Assembly: GCA_002373755.1 (NCBI GenBank) | Contig: DFJU01000052.1 | Coordinates: 523-24,050, forward strand | DNA: 23,528 nucleotides | Reading direction: 5' to 3' | Origin: Bacteroidales bacterium UBA3663 | Lineage (GTDB): Bacteria > Bacteroidota > Bacteroidia > Bacteroidales > UBA3663 | In this document: piece after piece, positions 15,060 through 23,364 of the stretch | How the letters are laid out: each line of letters begins with the position of its first letter | Numbering within the stretch: the first letter of the stretch is position 1 | Translations under genes and position numbers: made by a program | The notes under the pieces: generated by a model | The model's database searches: none | The model's input: the letters and a program-made list of their open reading frames with translations, nothing else | What the model was told of the DNA's origin: nothing

Positions 15060-16331
15060 CTAAAGACACCACGACAGGAAATAGTTGGCAAAAAAGCCTT
15101 TCATGCGCTTTGAAAATGGCAAATTTTCATAGTATTCATCGGTCAAACGATGCGCTTTCCGCTGATTTTCAACGAATGTCGAGTCGAGCCAATGAGCCGA
15201 TGCCTCATCAAAGATGAGCGCCGCGACCTCCTCGTTCCATCGCATCGCACGGCTGTCCAGATTGACCGAACCGACCAGCGAGCAGCGGCCATCGACCGTA
15301 AGAATCTTGCTGTGCTGGAAGGCACCGCGATAGAGCCACACTTCGGCCCCACGTCGGTGCAGACGATGCGCGTAGTTGAGGTTGCCGACGTCGAAAAGCG
15401 GCGTGTCGCCCTCCTCGCTGAAGAGGATTTCGACATGCACGCCACGTTTTTGGGCTCGGCGGATGGCGCGACGGACGCTCGGGATGGGCAACAGGTAGGG
15501 CGATGTGATGTGCAGGCTGTCGCGCGCTTCGTCAATCAGTTTGACCACAGTGCGGCGCATTTCCATCTTCTTCGGATAAATGTGGTGGCTGCGTTCGACG
15601 ATGCAGGCCTCGGCCGACCCGCGACGATGCGCGTAGTGCGCTGCGGTGTACGGATAGTAAGCATTGCCCTCAAAACGGCTGCCGCCAGACCGCTCGAAGT
15701 GGTTGGCAAAGAGAAATTGCAGCCCCTCGACGACCTGACCTTCGAGCCGCACGTGCGTATCGACGTAGCCGCCATAGATGCCGGGCTTGCCCTTGATGTT
15801 GTAGTCGGCCACATTGAAGCCGCCGGTGTAGCTGATGCGCCCGTCGATGACGACAATCTTGCGGTGGTCGCGTAGCACGCGGTGGGCATACGGGAACTCG
15901 TAGGGCGCATAGACGCAGACCTCGATGCCGTGGTTTCGCAGCAGCTTGATGCGCTTGTCGTAGCGGTAGCCGCGCTTCTTGTCGTAGTAGCCATCGACCA
16001 ACAGGCGGCACTCAACGCCCTGACGCGCCTTCAGCTTCATCATGTCGATGATGCGGTGGCCGATGCTGTCGTTGGCGAAAATGAAATATTCGCAATGGAT
16101 GTGGTGTTTGGCCGATGCCATGTCGCGTAGCAACGACTCGAACTTATCGGCACCCGACTGGAAGAACTGCACCGAATCGACGTCGTAGCGCGGGATTGCC
16201 CTATCGGCCAGAAATTGCTCCAACACCGTTTCCGTCGTCTGCGCTACGCGATTTTCGGCCGATACGCCCCTTCCCCACGCGAGGAACGGACACAGGCCAA
16301 TGATGGCGACGATGGAAAAGATGGATTTCAT
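15060..16331 (-). CDS. Phospholipase D/cardiolipin synthase-like protein with signal peptide
   Basis: A 423-residue PLD-superfamily protein with two HKD motifs: HRKIVVID (H156, K158, D163) followed by GG-F, and HSKILTVD (H340, K342, D347) followed by GSVNLDSRA. Paired HKD motifs form one active site through a covalent phospho-His intermediate. This spacing is that of cardiolipin synthases, which join two phosphatidylglycerols. The N-terminus, MKSIFSIVAIIGLCPFLAWG, looks like a signal peptide or a single anchor rather than the two transmembrane helices of ClsA. The active domain would then be periplasmic. A secreted phospholipase or nuclease is the alternative. It lies downstream of murF-alr on the same strand, separated by 142 bases with a GC-rich hairpin. 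No clear promoter box was found. Confidence 0.85.
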   Translation of the reverse strand: MKSIFSIVAIIGLCPFLAWGRGVSAENRVAQTTETVLEQFLADRAIPRYDVDSVQFFQSGADKFESLLRDMASAKHHIHCEYFIFANDSIGHRIIDMMKLKARQGVECRLLVDGYYDKKRGYRYDKRIKLLRNHGIEVCVYAPYEFPYAHRVLRDHRKIVVIDGRISYTGGFNVADYNIKGKPGIYGGYVDTHVRLEGQVVEGLQFLFANHFERSGGSRFEGNAYYPYTAAHYAHRRGSAEACIVERSHHIYPKKMEMRRTVVKLIDEARDSLHITSPYLLPIPSVRRAIRRAQKRGVHVEILFSEEGDTPLFDVGNLNYAHRLHRRGAEVWLYRGAFQHSKILTVDGRCSLVGSVNLDSRAMRWNEEVAALIFDEASAHWLDSTFVENQRKAHRLTDEYYENLPFSKRMKGFFANYFLSWCL

Positions 16332-16434
16332 TCGGCTATAATTATTCAGACTTCAGAAAAACACAATGTGATTTCCTAATTTATCGGCTGCCACGATGTA
16401 ACAGCCCTACATTGGCGATTGATGGTAACCCATG

Positions 16435-16470
16435 CACCCTCCCCATTAAGGGGGAGGACTGGGGAGAGGG
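16435..16470. repeat. GC-rich REP-like hairpin downstream of murF-alr
   Basis: CCTCCCC (16438-16444) pairs with GGGGAGG (16451-16457) around a short ATTAAG loop. A second G-rich arm (GGGGAGAGGG, 16461-16470) could pair alternatively with the CCCTCCCC arm. It lies 4 bases beyond the murF-alr stop codon. The composition is unlike its surroundings, as in dispersed extragenic palindromes; it could also stabilise or end the mRNA. Other genomic copies cannot be tested here. Confidence 0.45.
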
Positions 16471-16473
16471 TCT

Positions 16474-18987
16474 TTATTCCTTAAAATAGACACGCTTGAC
16501 GCGCGTGCTGACCGTGCTGAGCACCTCGTAGGTAATCGTACCCAACCGGTCGCTGAGTTCGTTGAGCGGCAGGTTCGGGCCGAAAATCTCGACCGTGTCG
16601 CCCTCGCGCGCCTCCGGACAGTCGGTCACGTCGAGGAAGGTCACATCCATGCAGACGTTGCCCACCGTCGGACAGCGTCGGCCGCAGACAAGCATCTCGG
16701 CGTGGCCGTTGCCTAGACGTCGGTCATAGCCGTCGGCATAGCCAATCGGAACCATGGCGATGCGTGAGTCGCGCGTCAGACGGCCGTTGCGCATATAGCC
16801 GACGGTCTCGGTGGACGGAATGTCCTTGATTTGCAGGATGGTGCTCTTCAGCGCGGCAACTGGTTCGAGGTCCATCTTTATTTCCGATGCCTCAAATCCG
16901 TACAGGCCGATGCCCAGACGGCACATTTCCATCTGATATTGCGGATATTTCTCAATGCCGGCCGAGTTGCAGATGTGGCGCAAAATCGGATACGGGAAGG
17001 CGGCGCGGATGCGGTCGGCGCAGTCGTCGAAGCGGCGTTTCTGCTCGTGGACGAATGCCTCCTGCGCAGGGTCATCGGCCGTAGCAAAATGACTGAACAC
17101 GCTGCGCACGGTGAGCGAAGTCTGACGTTTCAGCCGGCCGATGAGTTCGTCGATTTCGTGCGGCTGGAAGCCCAGACGGTGCATTCCGGAGTCGATCTTG
17201 ACGTGGACGGGATAGTTCGTCACACCCATGCGCTGCGTCTCGTCCATAAAGGCATCCATCAGGCGGAAACTGTAGATTTCGGGTTCGAGGCGGTTTTCGA
17301 TGATGGTACGGAAGGCCGACATCTCGGGGTTCATCACGATGATCGGCACGCGGATGCCCTGTCGGCGCAGGTCGGCTCCCTCATCGGCCACAGCCACAGC
17401 CAGATAATCGACGTTCTGGTCCTGAAGTGTCTTGGCCAGTTCATAACTACCTGTGCCATAGCCGAATGCCTTGACCATGCAGGTGAGTTTCGTGTTCGAT
17501 GCCAAGTGGCTGCGGTACTGGTTCAAGTTGTGGACGATGGCATCCAGATTGACCTCCAGAATCGTCTCATGCCGACGCAGCTGCAACGCCTCGCCGATGC
17601 GCTCGAACTGGAAATCGCGCGCGCCCTTTAGCAGCACGAGTTCATTCTGCATACGGCCGATTTCGTCGCTCGCAAGGAAGTCGTCGGTCGATGCAAAAAC
17701 GTCGAAAATCACATTGACGCCGATGTTGTTCAGTTCCTCGACAACGGTGCGCGCGCTCTTGACCGACTGCGGGCCGATGCAGAACAGCTTGCGGATGTCG
17801 TAGAGGCGGCACAGCTGCGCCAGACGGGCACAGCGGGCGCGGTCGGACATATCGGCCTGAAGAATGTCGGACAAGACCAACGTGTTCTTCAGTGCGGCCG
17901 ACGACCTGCGTTTCTGGAACTCCAGAGCCGTCTCGAGCGATGTCAGGTCGCAGTTGTAGGCATCGTTGATGAGCAGGCAGCCGCGCTTGCCCTCGACCAC
18001 TTCGAGTCGCATGGCCAACGGTGTGAGCCGTGCCATCCGACGGGCAGTTTCTTCGGGCTCGATGTGCAGGTAGAGCATCAGCGCGAGACAGTTCAGGGCA
18101 TTTTCGAGCGATGCGTCGTCGGTCATCGGAATGGTGAATGTGCCATCGACCCCAAGCGCAGTGTAGTGGACTGTGGTCGATGATTCGTCGCGCTCAACCT
18201 GATAGACGTTGATCTGCGCATCGTTGCGGTGGCGAGTCCAGGCCAAGCTTCGGGCCTCGATGCCGACCTGTTCAAGCGCATCGGACACGCCCTCGATGTC
18301 GGCATTGTAGATTATGACGTCGCAGTGGCGGAAGAGCTGCAACTTCTCCTGCAACTTCTGCGCACGGCTCTCGAAACCGGCGGCGTGGGCCGTACCGATA
18401 TTGGTCAGGATGCCGATGTTGGGTCGGATGATGCGCTCCAGCCGTTCCATCTCGCCGGGCTGGCTGATGCCGGCCTCGAAGAGGGCAAGGTCGTGCGCCT
18501 TGTCGAGCTGCCACACGCTGAGCGGCACGCCCACCTGGCTGTTGTAGCTACGCGGCGAACGGACCACGCTACGCACATCGTGCAAAAGCTGGTAGAGCCA
18601 CTCCTTGACGATGGTCTTGCCGTTGGAACCGGTGATGCCCACAACTGGCAAATCGAACTGCTGGCGGTGCCACGCGGCGAGGGTCTGGAGGGCGGCCAAC
18701 GTGTCGGGCACGACCATGAACCATGCTTCGGGACAAAGCGCGTCGAACTCATCCGGCCGACGGCTCACGACAAAAGCCCGAACCCCTTTTTGGTAAAGGC
18801 TCGGGATGTATTTATGTCCGTCACCCTTGGCGGTGACGAGGGCGAAAAAAAGTGTCTGATTGGCATAAGAGAGGCTGCGGCTGTCGGTTAGCAGCGTAGC
18901 CACCTGCGGCTGTGTGTTGGCCGTTGCCTGACGATTTCCATGCAATCTGCAATTGAGTATGGCAGATATCTGGCTCAAATTGTACAT
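16474..18987 (-). CDS. Bifunctional MurF ligase / alanine racemase
   Basis: An 837-residue fusion joining two steps of peptidoglycan precursor synthesis. The N-terminal half is MurF (UDP-MurNAc-tripeptide:D-Ala-D-Ala ligase), with the ATP loop GITGSNGKT at 117-125 and the NDAYNC block near 341. The C-terminal half is alanine racemase: MVKAFGYG holds the PLP lysine (K506), and the catalytic tyrosine lies in GYADGY (Y750) ahead of GNVCMD. In Bacteroidetes this fusion is usual, supplying D-Ala and using D-Ala-D-Ala. I start at 18987 (MYNLSQISAILNC), where family homology begins. The frame stays open back to 19095, but that extension has no family match and overlaps the promoter at 19068-19096. 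It is divergent from the GH2 gene. Confidence 0.95.
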   Translation of the reverse strand: MYNLSQISAILNCRLHGNRQATANTQPQVATLLTDSRSLSYANQTLFFALVTAKGDGHKYIPSLYQKGVRAFVVSRRPDEFDALCPEAWFMVVPDTLAALQTLAAWHRQQFDLPVVGITGSNGKTIVKEWLYQLLHDVRSVVRSPRSYNSQVGVPLSVWQLDKAHDLALFEAGISQPGEMERLERIIRPNIGILTNIGTAHAAGFESRAQKLQEKLQLFRHCDVIIYNADIEGVSDALEQVGIEARSLAWTRHRNDAQINVYQVERDESSTTVHYTALGVDGTFTIPMTDDASLENALNCLALMLYLHIEPEETARRMARLTPLAMRLEVVEGKRGCLLINDAYNCDLTSLETALEFQKRRSSAALKNTLVLSDILQADMSDRARCARLAQLCRLYDIRKLFCIGPQSVKSARTVVEELNNIGVNVIFDVFASTDDFLASDEIGRMQNELVLLKGARDFQFERIGEALQLRRHETILEVNLDAIVHNLNQYRSHLASNTKLTCMVKAFGYGTGSYELAKTLQDQNVDYLAVAVADEGADLRRQGIRVPIIVMNPEMSAFRTIIENRLEPEIYSFRLMDAFMDETQRMGVTNYPVHVKIDSGMHRLGFQPHEIDELIGRLKRQTSLTVRSVFSHFATADDPAQEAFVHEQKRRFDDCADRIRAAFPYPILRHICNSAGIEKYPQYQMEMCRLGIGLYGFEASEIKMDLEPVAALKSTILQIKDIPSTETVGYMRNGRLTRDSRIAMVPIGYADGYDRRLGNGHAEMLVCGRRCPTVGNVCMDVTFLDVTDCPEAREGDTVEIFGPNLPLNELSDRLGTITYEVLSTVSTRVKRVYFKE

Positions 18988-19067
18988 CGGCAAATACGTT
19001 TGAAACTTCAAAAAAAAGATGTCACATTGGGCAAATGGCATCCATTTCGTTGATTTATGAATGGACG

Positions 19068-19096
19068 CAAAGTTAGTGCTTTTTGCGGTAAACAAA
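19068..19096 (-). promoter_or_regulatory. Promoter of murF-alr
   Basis: On the minus strand, TAACTTTG (19068-19075) is a perfect -7 box, with TTTG (19093-19096) upstream at slightly short spacing. Transcription would begin near 19061, downstream of the ATG at 19095, which argues for the internal start at 18987. Confidence 0.55.
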
Positions 19097-19149
19097 AAAC
19101 ATTCGCTTGCTTTTTTCCGTCGGCCACGGCTTTTCTCGCTTTTTCTATC

Positions 19150-19157
19150 TATCTTCG
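19150..19157 (+). promoter_or_regulatory. Candidate -7 box of the GH2 gene
   Basis: TATCTTCG has one mismatch to TAnnTTTG and is 36 bases upstream of the ATG at 19194. No -33 TTTG is found at the right distance. The same TTCG variant is used in the proposed GH3 promoter. Confidence 0.3.
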
Positions 19158-19193
19158 CGTTCCATTAAAAAACAAAACATATCCACAAACCGT

Positions 19194-21488
19194 ATGAGAA
19201 CCATTTCTGCCCTGTTTTTCCTCTCTGCAATCGCCTGTAGCCATCTTTTCGGCTTCCAGCGCCAACGCATCGACGACGGATGGCGATTCCGTCTGGCCGA
19301 CGACAGCACTTTTGCCGCTGCCTCGTTCGACGACACAAAATGGCGACAGCTCGACCTGCCGCACGACTGGAGCATCGAAGGCAATTTCGACCGCGAGACG
19401 CCGGCCGGCAACGATGGCGCCTACCTGCCGACGGGAATCGGCTGGTACAGACTGAAAATCAATCCGCTACGCGACTTTTTGCCGCAGGATGGCCACGTCA
19501 CGAAACTCTATTTCGAGGGTGTTTACATGAACAGCACCGTCTTCGTGAACGGCAAGGCCGTCGGCGGTCATCCCTACGGCTACAGCGCATTCTGGGTCGA
19601 TGTGACCGACTGCCTGCACGAGGGCGAAAACGTGATTGCCGTACGCGTTGACAATTCGGCTCAGAAAAACTGCCGATGGTACTCTGGCTCAGGCATTTAC
19701 CGCCACGTCTGGCTTTGCTCGATGAAGGCCGACGGGAGCGACGACCCGTGGCAGACCTACGTACGCACGGAACAGATTTTCGGCATCAGCAGCGACGGCC
19801 GACGAGCCGACAGCGCGACGGTCTGCATCGCCCGCAAGAATATGCCCGACGAACGCCGCACATTCCGCGACGTCGCCCTCTGGAGTCCAGAACAGCCGTC
19901 GCTCTACAACATCGAACTTGACGGGTTCAGCATCGAACACGGCTTCCGCTCGCTCGATTTTTCTGCCGACGGTTTCCGCTTGAACGGCCAGCCCTACACG
20001 CTGTTCGGAGGTTGCGTGCACCACGACAACGGATGCCTCGGTGCTGCCGCCTTCGATGCCGCCGAATGGCGCAAGGCCCGTCAGATTAAAGAGGCCGGAT
20101 TCAACGCCGTCCGCACATCGCACAACTCGCCGAGCGAGGAATTCCTGCGCGCCTGCGACCACCTCGGACTGCTCGTCATCGATGAAGCGTTCGACGGCTT
20201 ACGCGCCAAGAAGAATGCCCACGACTACCACGAACTCATCGACCGTTATTGGCAGGCCGACGTTGATGCCCTCGTGCTACGCGACCGCAATCACCCTTGC
20301 GTCATTGCCTGGAGCAACGGCAACGAGGTCTTCGAGCGCAAGAAGATCGAAATCATCACCACATCGCGCAAATTGGCCAAAAGGATGCGGCAACTCGACC
20401 CGTCACGCCCCGTCACACAGGCTCTTTGCGAGGTCGATTCCATCTTCGATCCGTTGGCCGAAACGCTCGACCTTGTCGGCTATAACTACCTGATTCAGTT
20501 CGCCGAACGCGACCACGCACGATGCCCCGAACGCATCATCTGGCAGACCGAAAGCTATCCCGATTCGGCATTCCAGAGCTGGTCGGCTGTCAACGACCTG
20601 CCCTACGTCATCGGAGATTTCGTCTGGACGGCCATCGACTACCTCGGCGAGTCGGGCATCGGCCGCGCACATTATGCCTCCGACCCGGCCGACCGTGGCG
20701 AACACTGGGAAGGCTCGAAGTGGCCTTGGCACGGCTCATATTGCGGCGACATCGACCTCACCGGCCTGCGCAAACCAATTTCGCACTATCGGCAGATGCT
20801 CTGGAGCGACACCGCAAGCCTCTCGATCGGCGTGCGCGAGCCCGACTGCTACGTCGATTCAATCATCGTCACCCGTTGGTCAACATGGCCCACTACCCGC
20901 TCATGGAACTGGCCCGGACACGATGGCAAACCCATCGACGTTGAGGTCTATTCCCGCTTCCCGCGCGTGCGTCTATATTTGAACGACAGGCTCATCGGCG
21001 AAAAACCGACTACGCGAGCCGAGCGTTTCAAAGCGACCTTCACCCTGCCCTATCAGCCAGGCACATTGCGCGCCGTCGGTGTCATGTCCGATGGCTCAGA
21101 AGTCGCACCGCAGACCATCCGCACTGCCGGAAAAGCCGCCGCGCTGCGTCTCTCGGCCGACAAGTCCCAGCTCTCGGCCGACGGGCAAGACCTCGCCTTC
21201 GTGGTGGTCGAAATGGTCGATGCCGACGGCAATCCACTCCCGTTGGCCGACGAAAAGCTGACCTTCCGCGTGACGGGCAACGGCACATTGGCCGCCGTTG
21301 GCAATGCCGACATGACCGACATGGACTCCTACGCCGCACATCTGGCCGACGGAAGTCGCGTAGCGCAGCACCGGCTCTGGCACGGACGCGCCATCGCCGT
21401 CGTCCGCAGCGGGCACAAGGCAGGGAAGACGACGCTCACGGTGTCGGCCGACGGATTGTCGAAGAGCATCACGGTGAGGAGCAAGTAA
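19194..21488 (+). CDS. Secreted glycoside hydrolase family 2 (beta-galactosidase-like)
   Basis: A 764-residue GH2 enzyme. MRTISALFFLSAIACSHLFG is a signal peptide, so I start at 19194 rather than at the in-frame ATG at 19107, whose extension is not family-like. Order: sugar-binding jelly-roll (about 25-180, with LPHDWSIEG), a short Ig-like domain, the TIM barrel (about 255-560, with GGCVHHDNG and RTSHNSPS), then C-terminal Ig-like domains including a DUF4982-like part and a bacterial Ig domain. The acid/base Glu is in SNGNEV (E378) and the nucleophile in QTESYP (E453). The family removes beta-linked galactose or related sugars from glycans, here in the periplasm or at the surface. The exact sugar is not evident. 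No SusC/D pair or regulator is nearby, so it is not an obvious PUL member. Confidence 0.9.
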   Translation: MRTISALFFLSAIACSHLFGFQRQRIDDGWRFRLADDSTFAAASFDDTKWRQLDLPHDWSIEGNFDRETPAGNDGAYLPTGIGWYRLKINPLRDFLPQDGHVTKLYFEGVYMNSTVFVNGKAVGGHPYGYSAFWVDVTDCLHEGENVIAVRVDNSAQKNCRWYSGSGIYRHVWLCSMKADGSDDPWQTYVRTEQIFGISSDGRRADSATVCIARKNMPDERRTFRDVALWSPEQPSLYNIELDGFSIEHGFRSLDFSADGFRLNGQPYTLFGGCVHHDNGCLGAAAFDAAEWRKARQIKEAGFNAVRTSHNSPSEEFLRACDHLGLLVIDEAFDGLRAKKNAHDYHELIDRYWQADVDALVLRDRNHPCVIAWSNGNEVFERKKIEIITTSRKLAKRMRQLDPSRPVTQALCEVDSIFDPLAETLDLVGYNYLIQFAERDHARCPERIIWQTESYPDSAFQSWSAVNDLPYVIGDFVWTAIDYLGESGIGRAHYASDPADRGEHWEGSKWPWHGSYCGDIDLTGLRKPISHYRQMLWSDTASLSIGVREPDCYVDSIIVTRWSTWPTTRSWNWPGHDGKPIDVEVYSRFPRVRLYLNDRLIGEKPTTRAERFKATFTLPYQPGTLRAVGVMSDGSEVAPQTIRTAGKAAALRLSADKSQLSADGQDLAFVVVEMVDADGNPLPLADEKLTFRVTGNGTLAAVGNADMTDMDSYAAHLADGSRVAQHRLWHGRAIAVVRSGHKAGKTTLTVSADGLSKSITVRSK

Positions 21489-21534
21489 AAAAATCGCGTA
21501 GCAACGTCACAAACACATTGCTACGCGATTTTTT
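21488..21534. terminator. Bidirectional terminator between GH2 and 5'-nucleotidase genes
   Basis: A perfect 17-bp inverted repeat: six A, then TCGCGTAGCAA, pairs with TTGCTACGCGA and six T, around a 13-base loop (21505-21517). The A and T ends make it a terminator in both directions. It starts at the last base of the GH2 stop codon and ends 17 bases from the nucleotidase stop. The stem core is the over-represented CGCGTAG word. Confidence 0.9.
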
Positions 21535-21550
21535 ATTGTCCGACAAACGG

Positions 21551-23140
21551 TCAACGCTTCACTTTCCGATAGTCCTCGCTGATGACACCGTTGAGCTTCT
21601 GCGTGATATATTCCTCAATCAGTTGCGTGTCAATCATGCGGTCGTCGCCAATCAGCGTACCGCCGTCCAACATCCCGTTGCAGCCGTGGTTTTTCAGCAT
21701 ATAGTCGATGGAGGCCACCGTGTAGCGGCCGTCGGGTCTGATAGGCTCATACTGCTTCGTCTGCTGGTTGAGCACGCGCACGTTCGACAACCGCCGCGTA
21801 CTGCCAATCACACCGCTGAAGTTTTCGCTTTCGGGATTGACGAATTTGGCCTTGACCGACAGATCCAGGTCGAACACGATGCCCGACACCTGCGGATAGC
21901 CGCCATTGTCGGCCGGAGCGTCGCGCACACCGAATTCAAGCGCATCGAGCAGCTGCTGGCCGGTGTATTCGCACACGCACACCTGATTTTCAAACGGGAA
22001 GGCGTTCAACAAGTCCTTGAATGAGATGTTGCCCGCCGCAATCGAGCCACGGATGCCGCCGGCGTTGATCCAGCCGATGTCGGCACGGCTCATCACGCGG
22101 AAAGCGTCGGCGCAGAGCGTGCCAAGGTTGGTCTGGCAGTTGCGGTCCCAAGTGTCGTGCTGCTCGTCAAATCCGGCCAGATCGAAGGCACTCGTGGCGA
22201 GCGTCGGCAACTTGTCGAAAGCCGACTGGAACGACGCATAAAGTTGTTCGACGTAGGCATCCTTGCGGTCGTAGTCCTTCAAAGAAATGAGGTCGGACTC
22301 CATCTTGCCGTCGGTCTTGATCACTACGCGGCCGATGTTCTGGAAATAGTAGCCCGACGAGCAGAGCAGCACCGAATCGCCCTTCGCATTGGCCACCTTG
22401 CTGCCCGGCCAACAGAGGTGGGCATGTCCGTCGAGCACGAGGTCGATGCCCGTCGTGTTGTGGATCACGTCTTCGGACGATGCACTACAGCCGTAGTCCT
22501 TGTCGCCCAAATGGGCCAGCAGAACCACGTAGTCGGCGCCCAGCGAGCGACATTCATCGACGCTCTGCTGCACCACTTTGCTCAGGTTGTTCGGACAGAA
22601 CGTATAGATGTCGTTGCCGTTTTCGTCGATGAAACTCATCGGGGAATCGCTCGTCTTGGTGACCGGCGTGACGACGCCGACAAATCCGACACAGACGTCG
22701 CCGAACTTGCGGACGGCACACGTCGGATAGACTGCCTTGTTGGTTTCAAGCGACACGTAGTTGCACACCAAGGTCTTGGCGTGGAGCGAATTGGTCAACT
22801 GCGCGAGCTGCTCCAATCCGAAGTCATACTCGTGATTACCAAGTGTGATGAAATCGTAGCCTGCACGATTCATAAGGTCGATGGCATATTGTCCGTGCGA
22901 CACAGAGCATAGTGGACCACCCTGGGCGAAATCGCCTAACGACACGACACAAACATTGGGAGTCTTGCGAAGCATTTCTTTGCGCAACTGAGACATTTTC
23001 GAATAGCCTTCCATACGGCCATGCACATCATTGTCGTAGAGGATAACAATATCACTATTGCTCACCTCACGCGCAAATGCGGCCGTCGTCAGAGACAAAA
23101 CCAAAGCCACAGATGCGAACAAACACATTATTCTATTCAT
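21551..23140 (-). CDS. Periplasmic 5'-nucleotidase / UshA-like metallophosphoesterase
   Basis: A 529-residue exported enzyme. Start MNRIMCLFASVALVLSLTTA at 23140 gives a clean signal peptide; the ATG 33 bases upstream would add charged residues before it. The N-terminal calcineurin-like domain shows the two-metal ligands in order: DNDVHG (D36, D38 and H40 region), GDFAQGG (D70), GNHEYD (N102, H103), LAHLG and DGHAHL. The C-terminal 5'-nucleotidase domain has NAGGIRGSIAAG and FPFENQV. Family members remove phosphate from nucleotides, UDP-sugars or 2',3'-cyclic nucleotides to feed nucleoside uptake. Which substrate is preferred is unknown. It ends at a shared terminator with the GH2 gene and is divergent from the aldo/keto reductase. 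Confidence 0.92.
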   Translation of the reverse strand: MNRIMCLFASVALVLSLTTAAFAREVSNSDIVILYDNDVHGRMEGYSKMSQLRKEMLRKTPNVCVVSLGDFAQGGPLCSVSHGQYAIDLMNRAGYDFITLGNHEYDFGLEQLAQLTNSLHAKTLVCNYVSLETNKAVYPTCAVRKFGDVCVGFVGVVTPVTKTSDSPMSFIDENGNDIYTFCPNNLSKVVQQSVDECRSLGADYVVLLAHLGDKDYGCSASSEDVIHNTTGIDLVLDGHAHLCWPGSKVANAKGDSVLLCSSGYYFQNIGRVVIKTDGKMESDLISLKDYDRKDAYVEQLYASFQSAFDKLPTLATSAFDLAGFDEQHDTWDRNCQTNLGTLCADAFRVMSRADIGWINAGGIRGSIAAGNISFKDLLNAFPFENQVCVCEYTGQQLLDALEFGVRDAPADNGGYPQVSGIVFDLDLSVKAKFVNPESENFSGVIGSTRRLSNVRVLNQQTKQYEPIRPDGRYTVASIDYMLKNHGCNGMLDGGTLIGDDRMIDTQLIEEYITQKLNGVISEDYRKVKR

Positions 23141-23159
23141 TGCGTGATTGATTTTCGTG

Positions 23160-23193
23160 CAAATATAAGCCATTTACATAGGGGACACTCAAA
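23160..23193 (-). promoter_or_regulatory. Promoter of the 5'-nucleotidase gene
   Basis: On the minus strand, TATATTTG (23160-23167) is a perfect -7 box with TTTG (23190-23193) two bases further than the ideal spacing. The leader would be only about 13 bases before the ATG at 23140. The start lies inside the longer open frame, supporting the shorter protein. Confidence 0.55.
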
Positions 23194-23285
23194 AAAAGAG
23201 TGAAAAAACATATTTCCACCAAAAAATTCCACTTTATTTTCTGCAATAGGGAAAGGCAGAGAAGTCACATCGGCCGAAAAATGAC

Positions 23286-23293
23286 TATCTTTG
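23286..23293 (+). promoter_or_regulatory. Candidate -7 box of the aldo/keto reductase gene
   Basis: TATCTTTG followed by C matches the Bacteroidetes -7 consensus exactly. No TTTG is seen at -33. The start would be near 23300, leaving a leader of about 65 bases that carries the CCAATTAAAAAC motif. Confidence 0.4.
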
Positions 23294-23364
23294 CAACCGT
23301 TTTGCTAAGGTGCAGTTGTGCCGATGCGAATGGATTTTAAACCAATTAAAAACACATTTTTACT

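Noticed and set aside
18988..19095. N-terminal extension of MurF-Alr to the ATG at 19095
   Set aside because: The extension lacks family similarity and overlaps the predicted promoter; the start at 18987 fits the family.
19107..19193. N-terminal extension of the GH2 protein
   Set aside because: It would bury the signal peptide and includes the promoter-like box.
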